This document shows positions 45,155-54,700 of a DNA stretch of 64,000 nt, in pieces. The stretch is from Chlamydiales bacterium. GTDB lineage: Bacteria > Chlamydiota > Chlamydiia > Chlamydiales > Rhabdochlamydiaceae. Where the stretch lies: positions 1-64,000 of the forward strand of contig JACPOL010000008.1 of NCBI GenBank assembly GCA_016185065.1, written 5' to 3'. Made by a program: the position numbers and the translations under genes. The notes beneath the pieces were generated by a model. It worked only from the letters and a program-made list of their open reading frames with translations. It did no database searches and was not told the origin of the DNA. Position 1 is the stretch's first letter. Each line of letters opens with the position of its first letter.

Positions 45155-45403
45155 ATGGAAGAAAAAACCATGACGATTGAAAAAGAAGTCATCGACATCG
45201 TCACCGAACAGCTCGGTGTAGATGCGGCTGACGTTACGCTTGCAAAGTCTTTTGTTGAAGACCTTAACGCCGATTCGCTCGACCTCACAGAGTTAATCAT
45301 GACCTTCGAAGAGCGTTTTGGCTTTGAAATCTCAGAAGAAGAAGCTGAGAAGCTCAAGACTGTAGGCGATGTCGTCACCTACATCCAGAAGAAGAAAGCT
45401 TAA
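45155..45403 (+). CDS. acpP: Acyl carrier protein
   Basis: Small acidic carrier of growing acyl chains, 82 residues. The phosphopantetheine serine is S41 in [10 protein letters not shown]. The start ATG at 45155 has GGAGAG seven bases upstream; an internal ATG at 45170 is less well placed. It ends the fabH-fabD-fabG-acpP operon, with an intrinsic terminator at 45429-45461. It supplies acyl groups for fatty acids and for LpxD-type enzymes. Confidence 0.97.
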   Translation: MEEKTMTIEKEVIDIVTEQLGVDAADVTLAKSFVEDLNADSLDLTELIMTFEERFGFEISEEEAEKLKTVGDVVTYIQKKKA

Positions 45404-45428
45404 AGTAAATTTTTTCTTTTTCGACTCT

Positions 45429-45461
45429 AAAGGAGCTCAGTTTCTGGGCTCCTTTCTTTTT
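45429..45461 (+). terminator. Intrinsic terminator of the fab operon
   Basis: AAAGGAGC and GCTCCTTT pair, extended inward by CAG/CTG with one mismatch, followed by a C and five T. It lies 25 bases after the acpP stop and insulates the array that begins at 45553. Confidence 0.88.
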
Positions 45462-45513
45462 ATACAAATCTCTAATTATAAATTTTTTAATCCTCAAAAA
45501 ATACTCATCTACG

Positions 45514-45522
45514 TGCTATAAT
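45514..45522 (+). promoter_or_regulatory. Extended -10 promoter of the nine-gene array
   Basis: TGC followed by perfect TATAAT (45517-45522). No good -35 box is found 16-18 bases upstream (TCAAAA at best), as is usual for extended -10 promoters. Start expected near 45529, giving a leader of about 24 bases before ATG 45553. No other such box was seen at the internal junctions. Confidence 0.6.
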
Positions 45523-45552
45523 ATACACACTATTTTTCACTAATGGTTAAGA

Positions 45553-46728
45553 ATGGCAGTTGTCCAATCTGCTCGTTTTTCTGGAGTGCCACCCCCTGTT
45601 ATCAGGGACGTCATATTCGGCATGCTAACGCCCGCAGAAGTAGCCACATGCGCTCAAACGTGCCTGCGTTTTCGCGATCTCTTTAGAGAGAAAATAGGGC
45701 TACTAACTGCGAACCTTTTAAAAAACGAGGCGCTCGCCTTCTCTTACCAGAGAGTCTCGCTAAGCCATCCGGGTGCACCTACCCATGAAATTTTCGGGAA
45801 GTGGTGCCAAAACCAGCTTGATGAATGCATGCTTTTTCGTAAACGAAGAGCTGAGCTTAGTGCGCTAAAAACTACCTCTGAGTGGAAAAGGCTTACTCCT
45901 TCGGGCATTCAAAAGCTCTATCTCATTGCTACTTCGCATCAGGCACAGGTAGATGCGATCTTTCGATATTTTGTTGGTCAGCTATGCAACAATGAGAGTA
46001 GATGTACGTTTCCTGCTCATCTTCAGGATAAGCAATTAAGAGAGTGGCACCGGAGCGATGGAACAAAGGAGTTATTTTCACGAGTTACATTTTTTCGCTG
46101 GGAACTAGGTGACATTCCACCTGAGATCTCTAAGCTCTCGTTTAGAGATCTTATAATTTCTGTAAGTGTACAAGAAGAAGATTGTCGCACTTCATATCTT
46201 CCACCTCTTCCTCATACATTAGAAAGTGTAGAGATTAGTTTTTGCAATTTTTTGGAAATTCCTTCTGCTATTCTCGATCTTCCAAACCTTACTGCTCTGA
46301 ATATATTTGATAATCTCTCTCCGATACGCGCCTTTCCGGATGCGCTTGCTCGCAGAGTGCAGACGAGAAATGATCTCGGCTTTTTTCTTAGGGATGCTAA
46401 AAATGCAGTTATGAAGCTAGGAACGGTCTCTGGAAATAACAACTTGCCAATAGATAGAACCCACCTCACGCACATTCCCTTCTTCATCTGGCTTAGAGAG
46501 ACCTTCTCCCTTCCCCACATCTCATTCTTTGCCCTGCCAGACCTCATCAGAGATAACCTAGGAGATTTTTTCTGGATAGCCTTGCCAATCTTGATAGCCT
46601 CGCTACTCCCACTGTTTGCTTTTAACCTCCTGGTCCTCTCTTACAACCTCTTCCTAAATTTCATCCTTGAGCCGGTCGTCACCTACTTCCGCGACCAGCT
46701 TGGCTATAGCCGCATGGTGGCCGTATGA
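45553..46728 (+). CDS. F-box-like/leucine-rich membrane protein, array gene 1
   Basis: First of nine paralogs; 391 residues, one of the two short forms (with gene 5). An F-box-like N-terminus is at about 12-48 (PPVIRDVIFGMLTPAEVATC, then CLRFRDLF). The middle is short (KWCQNQLDECM to about 170). A leucine-rich block at about 180-270 includes LPNLTALNIF. Then come LARRVQTRNDL, the family block LTHIPFFIWLRETFSLPHI (about 305-323), a hydrophobic domain at about 330-372 and the tail EPVVTYFRDQLGYSRMVAV. The ribosome site is weak. The stop overlaps gene 2 by ATGA. No enzyme motif is seen. Function unknown; a host-facing membrane protein is likely by architecture only. Confidence 0.7.
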   Translation: MAVVQSARFSGVPPPVIRDVIFGMLTPAEVATCAQTCLRFRDLFREKIGLLTANLLKNEALAFSYQRVSLSHPGAPTHEIFGKWCQNQLDECMLFRKRRAELSALKTTSEWKRLTPSGIQKLYLIATSHQAQVDAIFRYFVGQLCNNESRCTFPAHLQDKQLREWHRSDGTKELFSRVTFFRWELGDIPPEISKLSFRDLIISVSVQEEDCRTSYLPPLPHTLESVEISFCNFLEIPSAILDLPNLTALNIFDNLSPIRAFPDALARRVQTRNDLGFFLRDAKNAVMKLGTVSGNNNLPIDRTHLTHIPFFIWLRETFSLPHISFFALPDLIRDNLGDFFWIALPILIASLLPLFAFNLLVLSYNLFLNFILEPVVTYFRDQLGYSRMVAV

Positions 46729-48380
46729 CAACAGCTCTTCAAACGCGTCCATTCGACTTTGCAGGCGTGCAGGCGCCGATGGCAAACATTGCGCTTGAGT
46801 ATTTGACTCTGGAGGATCTCCAAGCTGTGGGCAAGACCTGCAAAGTCTTTCGAGTAATCATCGGAGAGAGGGTAGTTGCAGTTAGAGAGAAGATCGCCAG
46901 AACATTTACAGCACAAGACGCGGATGCTCCAAGAGCCTATACAAAAGTGTTTGGTCAGGATGCTCGGCCCCTTTCGGAGATTCATTCCGAGCTTCGTACA
47001 AATTGCCGGGCGAGCCTTAATGCAATACGCGTCCCTCAAAGCTACGACTTTCCTGGCAACGATATAGGAGAAAGAGATCAAGCCACGAGAGATAAGAACC
47101 AGATAGTAAGATATTGGAATCAGTTGCATCTTCCCTCTTTGGCTGACGACAATTTTATGCGCTTCATCAACTTTCTTCACTCTTTTGCAAAGAAACTTGA
47201 AGCTTGCCGCTTTACTCCTGAAGAGCATCTTCTATTTGGGAGGCTCAATGCACTTGATGGTAGAGATGAAGAGAGAGAGCAGCTAGCAAATAGGCAGAAG
47301 GAGAATTTAAAAGACGCACTTGAGCACATTGAGAGTTTTGCGGGGATGGAGAGTTTAATGCGCTCCATTGATAGAGATTTTCCCAGTACGGACCAGCCCG
47401 TAAAAGACTTGTGGACATTTGTAATGAGAAGGATGGAAGTAGCAAGGACTACCCCTGAACTCCTTAAAAAAACTACTCTTAGCCCGACCCACATGCTTCG
47501 ACTGGAGCAGGTCGTACTCTCTTGCCAAGGCGAGAACGATTTGAATATGATGCAACTGCGCCAGAGTATCCTACATTCTCCTGTTGCAATCGCTGGAATA
47601 GATGCCGCAACTACTGCTGTTATGATGCGCACGTATTTTAATGATCCAGCTCATCTGCCTGAGCTCGATCAAATCCGCAGACTCAACATGCTCGCCCGCT
47701 TGGGCATTCCGCAAGAGATCACCAGATTAAGAAATCTGGAGGTCCTCAGAGTGGATAATCGCGAGAGCTTGAATCAGCCCACTCGGCTTCCCGACTGGTT
47801 TCAAGAGCTGCAGAATTTAAGAGAGCTATCCATTCGCTCTAGCTGGTTTAAAAAGATTCCAGATGCCATAGCAAGACTTCCTCACCTCTCCTACTTGGAG
47901 ATAATACAGGACGATGCGCATCCAATACCCGTGCTTCCAGACGCACTTGCTCGCAGGATGCAGTGCAATGCTCTCTCTACCCATTTTGCCTCTGCATTTG
48001 AGCATTTTTTTGAGACGAAGACCTATGACCTGCGCAATCTTGAATACCTCGGACTAGATAGACGCCATCTTACGCAGATCCCTTTCTTCATCTCGTTTAA
48101 AGAGAACTTCTCTCTTCCCTACATTCCAGCCATGTTCCTGTTAACACCGATCATGCCTCTCTTGGACGCATTTGAAAACGTCCGCATTCCGATTTTGCAG
48201 TATATTGCGCTCGTTCCCGCTTGCATACTTACCCCTTTCATATATCTTGCAAGCGCGATTCCCGCTTTCCTCCTCAATATTCCGATCCTAATCTACAACA
48301 TCCTCCTTGATAAAGCCCTTGAGCCGGTCGTCACCTACTTCCGCGACCAGCTTGGCTACAGCCGCATGGTGAACGTATGA
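46725..48380 (+). CDS. F-box-like/leucine-rich membrane protein, array gene 2
   Basis: A 551-residue long form, closest to gene 4. The N-terminus is MTTALQTRPFDFAGVQAPMA with the F-box-like part at about 18-50 (LEYLTLEDLQAVGKTCKVFR). A variable, charged helical middle spans about 60-310. Leucine-rich repeats lie at about 320-425 (EITRLRNLEVLRVDNRE, LQNLRELSIRSSW, LPHLSYLEII). The block LTQIPFFISFKENFSLPYI follows, then a long hydrophobic domain (about 475-530) and LEPVVTYFRDQLGYSRMVNV. It starts inside the stop of gene 1 and overlaps gene 3 in the same way. Here the SD-like sequence in the tail is GGTGA rather than GGTGG. Confidence 0.7.
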   Translation: MTTALQTRPFDFAGVQAPMANIALEYLTLEDLQAVGKTCKVFRVIIGERVVAVREKIARTFTAQDADAPRAYTKVFGQDARPLSEIHSELRTNCRASLNAIRVPQSYDFPGNDIGERDQATRDKNQIVRYWNQLHLPSLADDNFMRFINFLHSFAKKLEACRFTPEEHLLFGRLNALDGRDEEREQLANRQKENLKDALEHIESFAGMESLMRSIDRDFPSTDQPVKDLWTFVMRRMEVARTTPELLKKTTLSPTHMLRLEQVVLSCQGENDLNMMQLRQSILHSPVAIAGIDAATTAVMMRTYFNDPAHLPELDQIRRLNMLARLGIPQEITRLRNLEVLRVDNRESLNQPTRLPDWFQELQNLRELSIRSSWFKKIPDAIARLPHLSYLEIIQDDAHPIPVLPDALARRMQCNALSTHFASAFEHFFETKTYDLRNLEYLGLDRRHLTQIPFFISFKENFSLPYIPAMFLLTPIMPLLDAFENVRIPILQYIALVPACILTPFIYLASAIPAFLLNIPILIYNILLDKALEPVVTYFRDQLGYSRMVNV

Positions 48381-50068
48381 GCATAAGAGCAGTATCTCCT
48401 CGACTTTTTGAAGAGGATAGAGAGGTTCTTGCGCAAGCGTATAGCACCATGTTGAGCCCGCAAGAGCTTGTCGTAGTAAGCCGGGTCAATAGATGTTTTA
48501 GAGGAGTAGTCAGGCTTGTATTTGATCGCGTTGCATCGGAAATCTGTCAGACGAGCAAAAACCAGACAGAGAGATTTTCGCAAAATTATAATCTGACTTT
48601 TGAAGATGAAAATCGCCCCGTTTTAGAAGTCCGTAACGCTTGCAAGAGCCGCTGCATTGAGCTTCTAAATCGAATAAAGGAACAAGATTGTGTAGATCGA
48701 GAAGGACATTGGCTTAAGGAGCACTGCTCTAAATTTATTGAAGTTTCTTTTACGGCAGAAGAGAGAGAATCCGATCTGAAGCGATTTGCAGTTTTTTATA
48801 ATCGTTTTGGAAGCGGGTTGCAGGAGTGTGTTCTTTCAGACGAGGAGCTTGGAGTATGTAATATGTTTGAGAAACCCAAGGTAAACTTCGACGGAAATTG
48901 GAGGTATCCACTTCGAGTTAACACAGCAGATGAAGCTGCGCTCCGCGTGCGATTTCATCAAATCCTGGATAAGAGAACAACAGCGATCCAAGGTGTAGAA
49001 AGTGATCTAACTACCTTTTGGCAAAGGGAGGCGTTAACACTCTCGTTCAAGCAGATACGTGGAGGAGATCAACATCTTCCGACTCATCAGGCCTTTAGAG
49101 TCTGGTATAGCGAGGTGCGCGCGGTTGCCCATGCAACATCTCGTGGGCGTGTAGAGCTTCTGAATTTAAGAGCAGAAGGCTTATGGAAAAAGCTCTCAAT
49201 AGATAATTTTACGCGTATTCACACGATCTACACTTCTAATCTGAAAGATGCGGACGAGCAGCTAAGTGAGTTTCGTGAGGCGATCTTATCCCAGAATGTA
49301 GATATTCCCAACCTTTCTGGAAAAGAACTACGAGCTTGGTTTTGCGATCCCCAGAATGAACCACTCCTCGCCCAGGTGCAAGCTCTAGATGTAACATGCT
49401 TGCCATTAGAAGTTGGAAAATTAAAAGGTTTAACGTCTCTAAAGTTTAACGTTTACCACTATGATAAAGAGTTAGAGGATCTACTCGCCTCTCTACCACA
49501 TCTTTCTAAACTTGAGGTGTCCAACGGGTTGGAGGTAAATTCAAATAGAATTCTTCAGGGATTTGAAAGGTTTCCTGCTCTTACCGAGCTAGATTGGACG
49601 GACGATAAGGTGAAGATTCTTCCAGATGGAGTAGCTAGAAAAGTGCAGATAAACTCCTTTTCTCAGCTTTTTAGTAGTGCTATTGATCAGTGCTGGTCTT
49701 TACAACCTAAAACTACACTTTCTAATCCTTACAACAAGAGCTACTTAGGATTCAATAGAACTAAATTTACTCAGATTCCTTTCTTTCTCTGGTTTAGAGA
49801 GACCTTCTCCCTTCCTTATATTTGGATCTTTTCCTATGCGGACACAGTGAAGCACTTCCTAACAGTAGATCGAATTTGGGGTCGTTTCATTATTAATCAA
49901 CCCCTGCAGTTTGCTTTCGAGCTGCCACTCTTTCTAGTCGCTCTACTTCCGGCTTTAGCTCTTAATCTCACGATCTTTGCCTACAATATCTTCCTCGATA
50001 AAGCCATCGAACCGGTAGTTACCTTCTTCCGCGACCGCCTTGGCTACAGCCGCATGGTGGACGTATGA
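48377..50068 (+). CDS. F-box-like/leucine-rich membrane protein, array gene 3
   Basis: A 563-residue member without a close partner in the array. The N-terminus differs from the others (MSIRAVSPRLFEEDREVLAQ) but keeps the F-box-like pattern at about 18-50 (YSTMLSPQELVVVSRVNRCF). The helical middle (60-310) is its own. The leucine-rich part is at about 330-420 (LEVGKLKGLTSLKFNVY, LPHLSKLEVSNG). The family block FTQIPFFLWFRETFSLPYI, a hydrophobic domain (about 505-545) and IEPVVTFFRDRLGYSRMVDV close it. G+C is visibly lower in its middle than at its ends. Junctions with genes 2 and 4 are ATGA. Confidence 0.7.
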   Translation: MSIRAVSPRLFEEDREVLAQAYSTMLSPQELVVVSRVNRCFRGVVRLVFDRVASEICQTSKNQTERFSQNYNLTFEDENRPVLEVRNACKSRCIELLNRIKEQDCVDREGHWLKEHCSKFIEVSFTAEERESDLKRFAVFYNRFGSGLQECVLSDEELGVCNMFEKPKVNFDGNWRYPLRVNTADEAALRVRFHQILDKRTTAIQGVESDLTTFWQREALTLSFKQIRGGDQHLPTHQAFRVWYSEVRAVAHATSRGRVELLNLRAEGLWKKLSIDNFTRIHTIYTSNLKDADEQLSEFREAILSQNVDIPNLSGKELRAWFCDPQNEPLLAQVQALDVTCLPLEVGKLKGLTSLKFNVYHYDKELEDLLASLPHLSKLEVSNGLEVNSNRILQGFERFPALTELDWTDDKVKILPDGVARKVQINSFSQLFSSAIDQCWSLQPKTTLSNPYNKSYLGFNRTKFTQIPFFLWFRETFSLPYIWIFSYADTVKHFLTVDRIWGRFIINQPLQFAFELPLFLVALLPALALNLTIFAYNIFLDKAIEPVVTFFRDRLGYSRMVDV

Positions 50069-51744
50069 CAACAAATTGGATTACCAGTGCAAGGCCCTGC
50101 GACTTTGCAAGCGTGAAGGCGCCGATGGCAAACGTGATGTTTGGATTTTTGACTCTGGAAGAGCTCGATAAGGTAGCTGGGCTTTGTAAAGCGTTGCATC
50201 AGGCTGCTGCAGAAAGAGCTATTCTCGTTAAAGGCCAGATTGCATTCACATTTAAGCCTCAAGTTGAAGATGTCGAAGCTCTTTTTGCAAGGAGATTTGG
50301 CAGTGATACACGCTCAGTGAGTGAGATCTGGGCAGATGTTAAAACCCAATGGACACTTGCGCGAAATGCGATAGAGGCTCCAGAGCAGCTTGCGCAACTG
50401 AATGGACATGGCGGATATCTAGATGCGCGCAGGGCTGTATCAAACCAGGAAACGTTAGAAAGATATTCCACCCAGCTCATTGATATCTACTCGCGTGTTG
50501 ATCTCGGTGAGTTAGGAGAAAAGCGCTTTGCCATTTTTTTTGATAGCCACCTAGCAGACCTTCAGGCGTGCTGTTTTGCGCAGGATGAGCGCTGGATACT
50601 AAACGACTTTCAGGCACAGGATAGGAGAGTTGAAAGAAGCGGGCTACCCAAAAGACAGGGCGATAACCTAGAGAGGGCAATCACCCGTCTTAAGAACTTC
50701 TTGGCACAGGAGAAGCTCTCTCATCTCTTCCGATCGACTGTGGAGTGGAGAGATCTGCCCGCGACCCATGCATTAAAAGCGCTGAATAGATCGCAGATTG
50801 AGGAGATGAGAAGCTGCTTAGGAGCACAACCTCTTCAAGGCCTACATCCGCGTCTAGGATATGAGCACTTTGTAAAACAGGAAGCAGTTCGTCTGGCTTG
50901 TCAAGATCAGGCAGACCAGAATCTACTACTCCTGCGGAATGCGATTGGCAATCAAAACGTTCAAATTCCTGGGGAGTTTCCTCATCAGATAAGAGAGTGG
51001 TTAAATGACGATGCTCACCTGCCACAGCTAGATCAGATTCGGGTCCTTGCGCTGCGTGGGTGCTCAGGAATTTCTAGAGAGATTACCAGGTTAAGAAACC
51101 TAGAGCGTCTAGAGATAAACAATAGACAAGTTGGTCGGCTCTCTTATCTTCCTAGCTGGTTTCAAGAGATGCGCAATTTAACATCTTTGCAAATCAGGCA
51201 AAGCTTCTTCACGGAGATTCCAGCCGTCCTTGAAGGGCTTCCTTCGCTCTCTTATCTAACGATACGGCAGCGTATCGCTGGTTCGCTCATCCATCTCCTT
51301 CCCGACTCTCTTGCGCGCAAGATGCAGTCAAACTCGCTCGTCACCCATTTCGCCAGCGCCATGGAGACGCTTTTTGAGAGTAGAGATGACTATGTCAACG
51401 ATCTTCAATATCTCGGGCTGAGTAGACGCGATCTTACGCAGATCCCCTTCTTTATCTGGTTTAATGAGACCTTTTCTCTGCCTTACGTGCCGGGCACCGG
51501 GCTGATTCGGCCGATTATACCACTGCTAGACGCATTAGAAAATGGTCGCGTTCCAATTTTGGGGGATATTGTAGAGGTTCTGGGTATGTTTCTAACCTTT
51601 TTTTTATATTTCGCAAGCGGTAGCACAGCGCTCCTCCTCAACATTCCGATCCTGATTTACAACATCCTCCTCGATAAAGCCATCGAGCCGGTCGTCACCT
51701 ACTTCCGCGACCGTCTTGGCTACAGCCGCATGGTGGCCGTATGA
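50065..51744 (+). CDS. F-box-like/leucine-rich membrane protein, array gene 4
   Basis: A 559-residue long form, most similar to gene 2 over its second half (LTQIPFFIWFNETFSLPYV, PIIPLLDALENGRVPILGDI, LLNIPILIYNILLDKAIEPV). Its first 14 residues, MTTNWITSARPCDF, equal those of genes 6 and 7 instead; the next ones (APMANVMFGFLTLEELDKVA) return to the gene 2 type. This mix points to recombination. The leucine-rich block is at about 325-420 (ITRLRNLERLEINNRQ, LPSLSYLTIRQ). The hydrophobic domain is at about 490-540. The tail is RDRLGYSRMVAV. Both junctions are ATGA. Confidence 0.7.
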   Translation: MTTNWITSARPCDFASVKAPMANVMFGFLTLEELDKVAGLCKALHQAAAERAILVKGQIAFTFKPQVEDVEALFARRFGSDTRSVSEIWADVKTQWTLARNAIEAPEQLAQLNGHGGYLDARRAVSNQETLERYSTQLIDIYSRVDLGELGEKRFAIFFDSHLADLQACCFAQDERWILNDFQAQDRRVERSGLPKRQGDNLERAITRLKNFLAQEKLSHLFRSTVEWRDLPATHALKALNRSQIEEMRSCLGAQPLQGLHPRLGYEHFVKQEAVRLACQDQADQNLLLLRNAIGNQNVQIPGEFPHQIREWLNDDAHLPQLDQIRVLALRGCSGISREITRLRNLERLEINNRQVGRLSYLPSWFQEMRNLTSLQIRQSFFTEIPAVLEGLPSLSYLTIRQRIAGSLIHLLPDSLARKMQSNSLVTHFASAMETLFESRDDYVNDLQYLGLSRRDLTQIPFFIWFNETFSLPYVPGTGLIRPIIPLLDALENGRVPILGDIVEVLGMFLTFFLYFASGSTALLLNIPILIYNILLDKAIEPVVTYFRDRLGYSRMVAV

Positions 51745-52967
51745 GTAGTGTTCAGCTCGCTCAGTTTCGTGGACTTCCAGACGATCTTGTCCAGGCGGTC
51801 TTATTCAATATGCTTACTACGGAGGAGCTAGCTAAGTTTAGCCAAACCAATCGGCTCATTTGCAAGCTTTTTAGAGGAGTAAAAGAACGGCTGGAAAGAG
51901 AGATTTTGCGGGATGATCTGCTCAGCCCCTCTTGCCTCAAAGCTGCTCTTCTCATCATCCCAAGAGAGATGGTTTTACAGCGCTGGTGCGAGCAGCAGCT
52001 CTCGAGAGTGAATCGGGATGTTGCAGGACCCAGGGAGCTTGCTCTTTTGAAGCAGAAGCCCGAATGGCAGAAGTTCTCCGTGGCCCGCTTTGAAGCTATT
52101 TACACCCTTGGTGTGGCGATAGAGGATAGGGTGTTTCTAGCGTTTATAAAGACGTTGCGTTATCTCATTCCCATTCCAAGGAATCTTTATGTAAATGGGC
52201 TCAGGGCATGGTTTAAAAGTGATGAGAGCAGGGAGATTCGATCGAGAGTTCAGAGTCTTGCCTACAGAGCAGAACTGCCACCAGAGGTTTGTGAGCTAAG
52301 AGAGCTTCGATATCTAGGGTTTAAGCACACCGGCGCTGCTCCTTCTAGCCTTCCCGATGGATTTGGGCAGCTTGTAAATTTAACCAGACTCGATGTGCTG
52401 GATGCGGATTACGCTGAGATTCCTTCTGTTATCGAAAGCCTTCCTCAGCTCTCTCACCTAGAGATCTCTTCGCGCAAGTCTCCTGTAAACAGGATAGGCG
52501 TGCTTCCTGATGCGCTTGCGCGCAGAGTGCAGACAAATAGCATCTACGTGCTGCTCAGAGAGTTTGCTAATAAGACGTGCAACAATATTTTGGAGTTCGA
52601 TCATATGAAAGATGGAGCTCTTTATGACCACTACTTGGGAATAAAGAGAACAGAGCTGCACCAGATTCCCTTTTTTCTCTGGTTTAGAGAGAACTTCTCT
52701 CTTCCATATATTCCATCCCTGGTTTTCGTGGGCCTAATTCAGATGGTTTTTCAAGAATTAGAGCAGTGTCTGTTTGAAGAGGAGAGCATGTTTATCACCA
52801 CTCCTGCTGCATTAAGTATGATACTCACCTTTCTTGCCACCTCGATTCCTCTTCTCATTCTGAACCTTCCCATTCTCGCTTTCAACATCCTCCTCGATCA
52901 AGTGATCGAACCGGTCGTCACCTACTTCCGCGACCGCCTTGGCTATAGCCGCATGGTGGCCGTATGA
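51741..52967 (+). CDS. F-box-like/leucine-rich membrane protein, array gene 5
   Basis: A 408-residue short form and the partner of gene 1. They share an N-terminus of the type QAVLFNMLTTEELAKFSQTN (F-box-like, about 12-50), a RWCEQQLSRV block and the short middle. The leucine-rich part at about 170-265 reads LPPEVCELRELRYLGFK, QLVNLTRLDVLDADYAEIPS and LPQLSHLEIS. Then LARRVQTNS, the block LHQIPFFLWFRENFSLPYI, a hydrophobic domain at about 330-390 and IEPVVTYFRDRLGYSRMVAV. It overlaps genes 4 and 6 by ATGA. No catalytic motif. Confidence 0.7.
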   Translation: MSSVQLAQFRGLPDDLVQAVLFNMLTTEELAKFSQTNRLICKLFRGVKERLEREILRDDLLSPSCLKAALLIIPREMVLQRWCEQQLSRVNRDVAGPRELALLKQKPEWQKFSVARFEAIYTLGVAIEDRVFLAFIKTLRYLIPIPRNLYVNGLRAWFKSDESREIRSRVQSLAYRAELPPEVCELRELRYLGFKHTGAAPSSLPDGFGQLVNLTRLDVLDADYAEIPSVIESLPQLSHLEISSRKSPVNRIGVLPDALARRVQTNSIYVLLREFANKTCNNILEFDHMKDGALYDHYLGIKRTELHQIPFFLWFRENFSLPYIPSLVFVGLIQMVFQELEQCLFEEESMFITTPAALSMILTFLATSIPLLILNLPILAFNILLDQVIEPVVTYFRDRLGYSRMVAV

Positions 52968-54700
52968 CAACAAATTGGATTGCCAGTACAAGGCCCTGCG
53001 ACTTTACGGGTTTTAAAGATGCATTTGGGACTGGTGTCGGCAGCATGCTTACTGTGCATGAGCTTGGCCTTGTGGCCAGAGTCTGCACATTTTTTAGAGA
53101 CCAGGTCACCAGGCGTACGCTTGATGTAGTTGCTCTGGAGATTCAACAGACGAGCTCTTCTCTCGTAGAGAAAGTCAAAACTGACTACGACGCCCTTTTT
53201 AAGGGTGATAAGCGTCATCCCAGCTCTATTTTCGATACTTACCGAAGGGAGTGTTATGCTCTCATGGGAAAGGTAAGACTAGTTGTAGTTGAAGGCACCC
53301 TTTGTGATGACTTGCAATCTTGCTGGAAGCAGTATGAGTCTTTCTCACGAGAAATTGAGAGAGAGTGGTGGAAGGGAAGATCGGGACTTGGCTTAAGCCC
53401 TAGAAACAAGGTGACAGAAGAACGGCATGCGATTTTCTTGCATAACTTGAGTAGGCAACTCTCTGTTTGCATGATCTCCAAAGAGAACGAGTGGGCGCTC
53501 AAACCAGACTGGGAAGCGGCAAGACGTGCTGAGCTGCATGAAGGAGGATTCCCTGCTGTTACGATTGATGAGAAGATAGAGTCCCAAAGGAGCGAGCTCA
53601 ACACGATTGCTGCAGTGCAGAATGAAAATCTAGGTAGAGCTCTTCGAGCACTGCAAGAGTTTTTTATGAGAGAGAGGCTCACACATAGCTTCAATAGAGT
53701 TTTTACAGATGCTGCTATTCCCCAGAATGAGAGGTGGGGACGGTGGGCTGGAGATCTGCTCGCTACTGCTCGGGAGACAGGGGTTGGGCGCGTTCAGCTA
53801 AGAGCTCTTATTCAGAACAGCAGGCCTCTTCGAGAAACCATGCTCGGAGTCCATCGGATCGTAGATGAGACTGAACCTGTGATAGCAAAGAGTTTGAGTA
53901 GTTTAGGTTCGGCTCTTTCAAGGGAGGGGCTGGGTATTGATTTTGATCCCGATAACCCTCGGAGTCTATTGGAAAGTGAGCGGGCAAGAGAGAGGCTCGA
54001 AAGAATCGCTTCGCTTATGTTATTTGAGTGTTCAGATATTCCGCGCGCTATCGGTAGGTTTCAAGGGCTAACAAGCATTAGAGTTGATGGCCGGATAGCC
54101 TACCTTCCCGATGAGCTAGCTTCTCTACCTAATTTGCAGAGCGTGGTGCTTTGGGGAAGTAACTTTAGTTCTCTTCCTCCTCTTCTAGAACGTATGCCTG
54201 CTCTTACACAGCTACGGATCTTTAACATGTTGCCGATCAGAGAATTTCCGGATGGTCTTGCGCGCAAGCTGCACACGAGTCGCTTAGATATGATGTGGAC
54301 TTCAGCCTGGCAGGGCTTTACTGCAGAGTTTTCGGCTCCAGACTGGGATGAAAAGTATGAGCGTCAAAAGTATTTTGGATTGAGCCGCGTGCAGTTTACA
54401 AATATCCCCTTCTATTTCTGGTTCGAAGAGAGCTTCTCTATTCCCTATATTCCAGGGGGGCTTTTCGCCTGGCCTTTCATAACCCTTTTTGAATCCCTAG
54501 TTCCTGAAGGAAGAGTGCGACACCTGCTAAGCGGTCCTTTCATGATTTTTCTTGCCGCAATTACTCTTCCAACTCTTCCTCTTCTCTTCATTCTTAACCT
54601 ACCCATCTTTGCCTACAACCTTCTCCTCAACCTCGCCATCGAGCCGGTCGTTACCTACTTCCGCGACCAGCTTGGCTATAGCCGCATGGTGGCCGTATGA
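52964..54700 (+). CDS. F-box-like/leucine-rich membrane protein, array gene 6
   Basis: At 578 residues the longest member and the partner of gene 9. Its first 60 residues belong to a cap that genes 6-9 share almost base for base: PCDFTGFKDAFGTGVGSMLT then VHELGLVARVCTFFRDQVTR. The helical middle spans 65-345 (NLGRALRALQEFFMRERLTH, LGVHRIVDETE). Leucine-rich repeats are at about 350-430 (RFQGLTSIRVDGRIAYLPDE, LASLPNLQSVVLWG). The linker LARKLHTSRLDMMWTSAWQG is followed by FTNIPFYFWFEESFSIPYI, a hydrophobic domain (about 500-560) and the tail RDQLGYSRMVAV. Confidence 0.7.
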   Translation: MTTNWIASTRPCDFTGFKDAFGTGVGSMLTVHELGLVARVCTFFRDQVTRRTLDVVALEIQQTSSSLVEKVKTDYDALFKGDKRHPSSIFDTYRRECYALMGKVRLVVVEGTLCDDLQSCWKQYESFSREIEREWWKGRSGLGLSPRNKVTEERHAIFLHNLSRQLSVCMISKENEWALKPDWEAARRAELHEGGFPAVTIDEKIESQRSELNTIAAVQNENLGRALRALQEFFMRERLTHSFNRVFTDAAIPQNERWGRWAGDLLATARETGVGRVQLRALIQNSRPLRETMLGVHRIVDETEPVIAKSLSSLGSALSREGLGIDFDPDNPRSLLESERARERLERIASLMLFECSDIPRAIGRFQGLTSIRVDGRIAYLPDELASLPNLQSVVLWGSNFSSLPPLLERMPALTQLRIFNMLPIREFPDGLARKLHTSRLDMMWTSAWQGFTAEFSAPDWDEKYERQKYFGLSRVQFTNIPFYFWFEESFSIPYIPGGLFAWPFITLFESLVPEGRVRHLLSGPFMIFLAAITLPTLPLLFILNLPIFAYNLLLNLAIEPVVTYFRDQLGYSRMVAV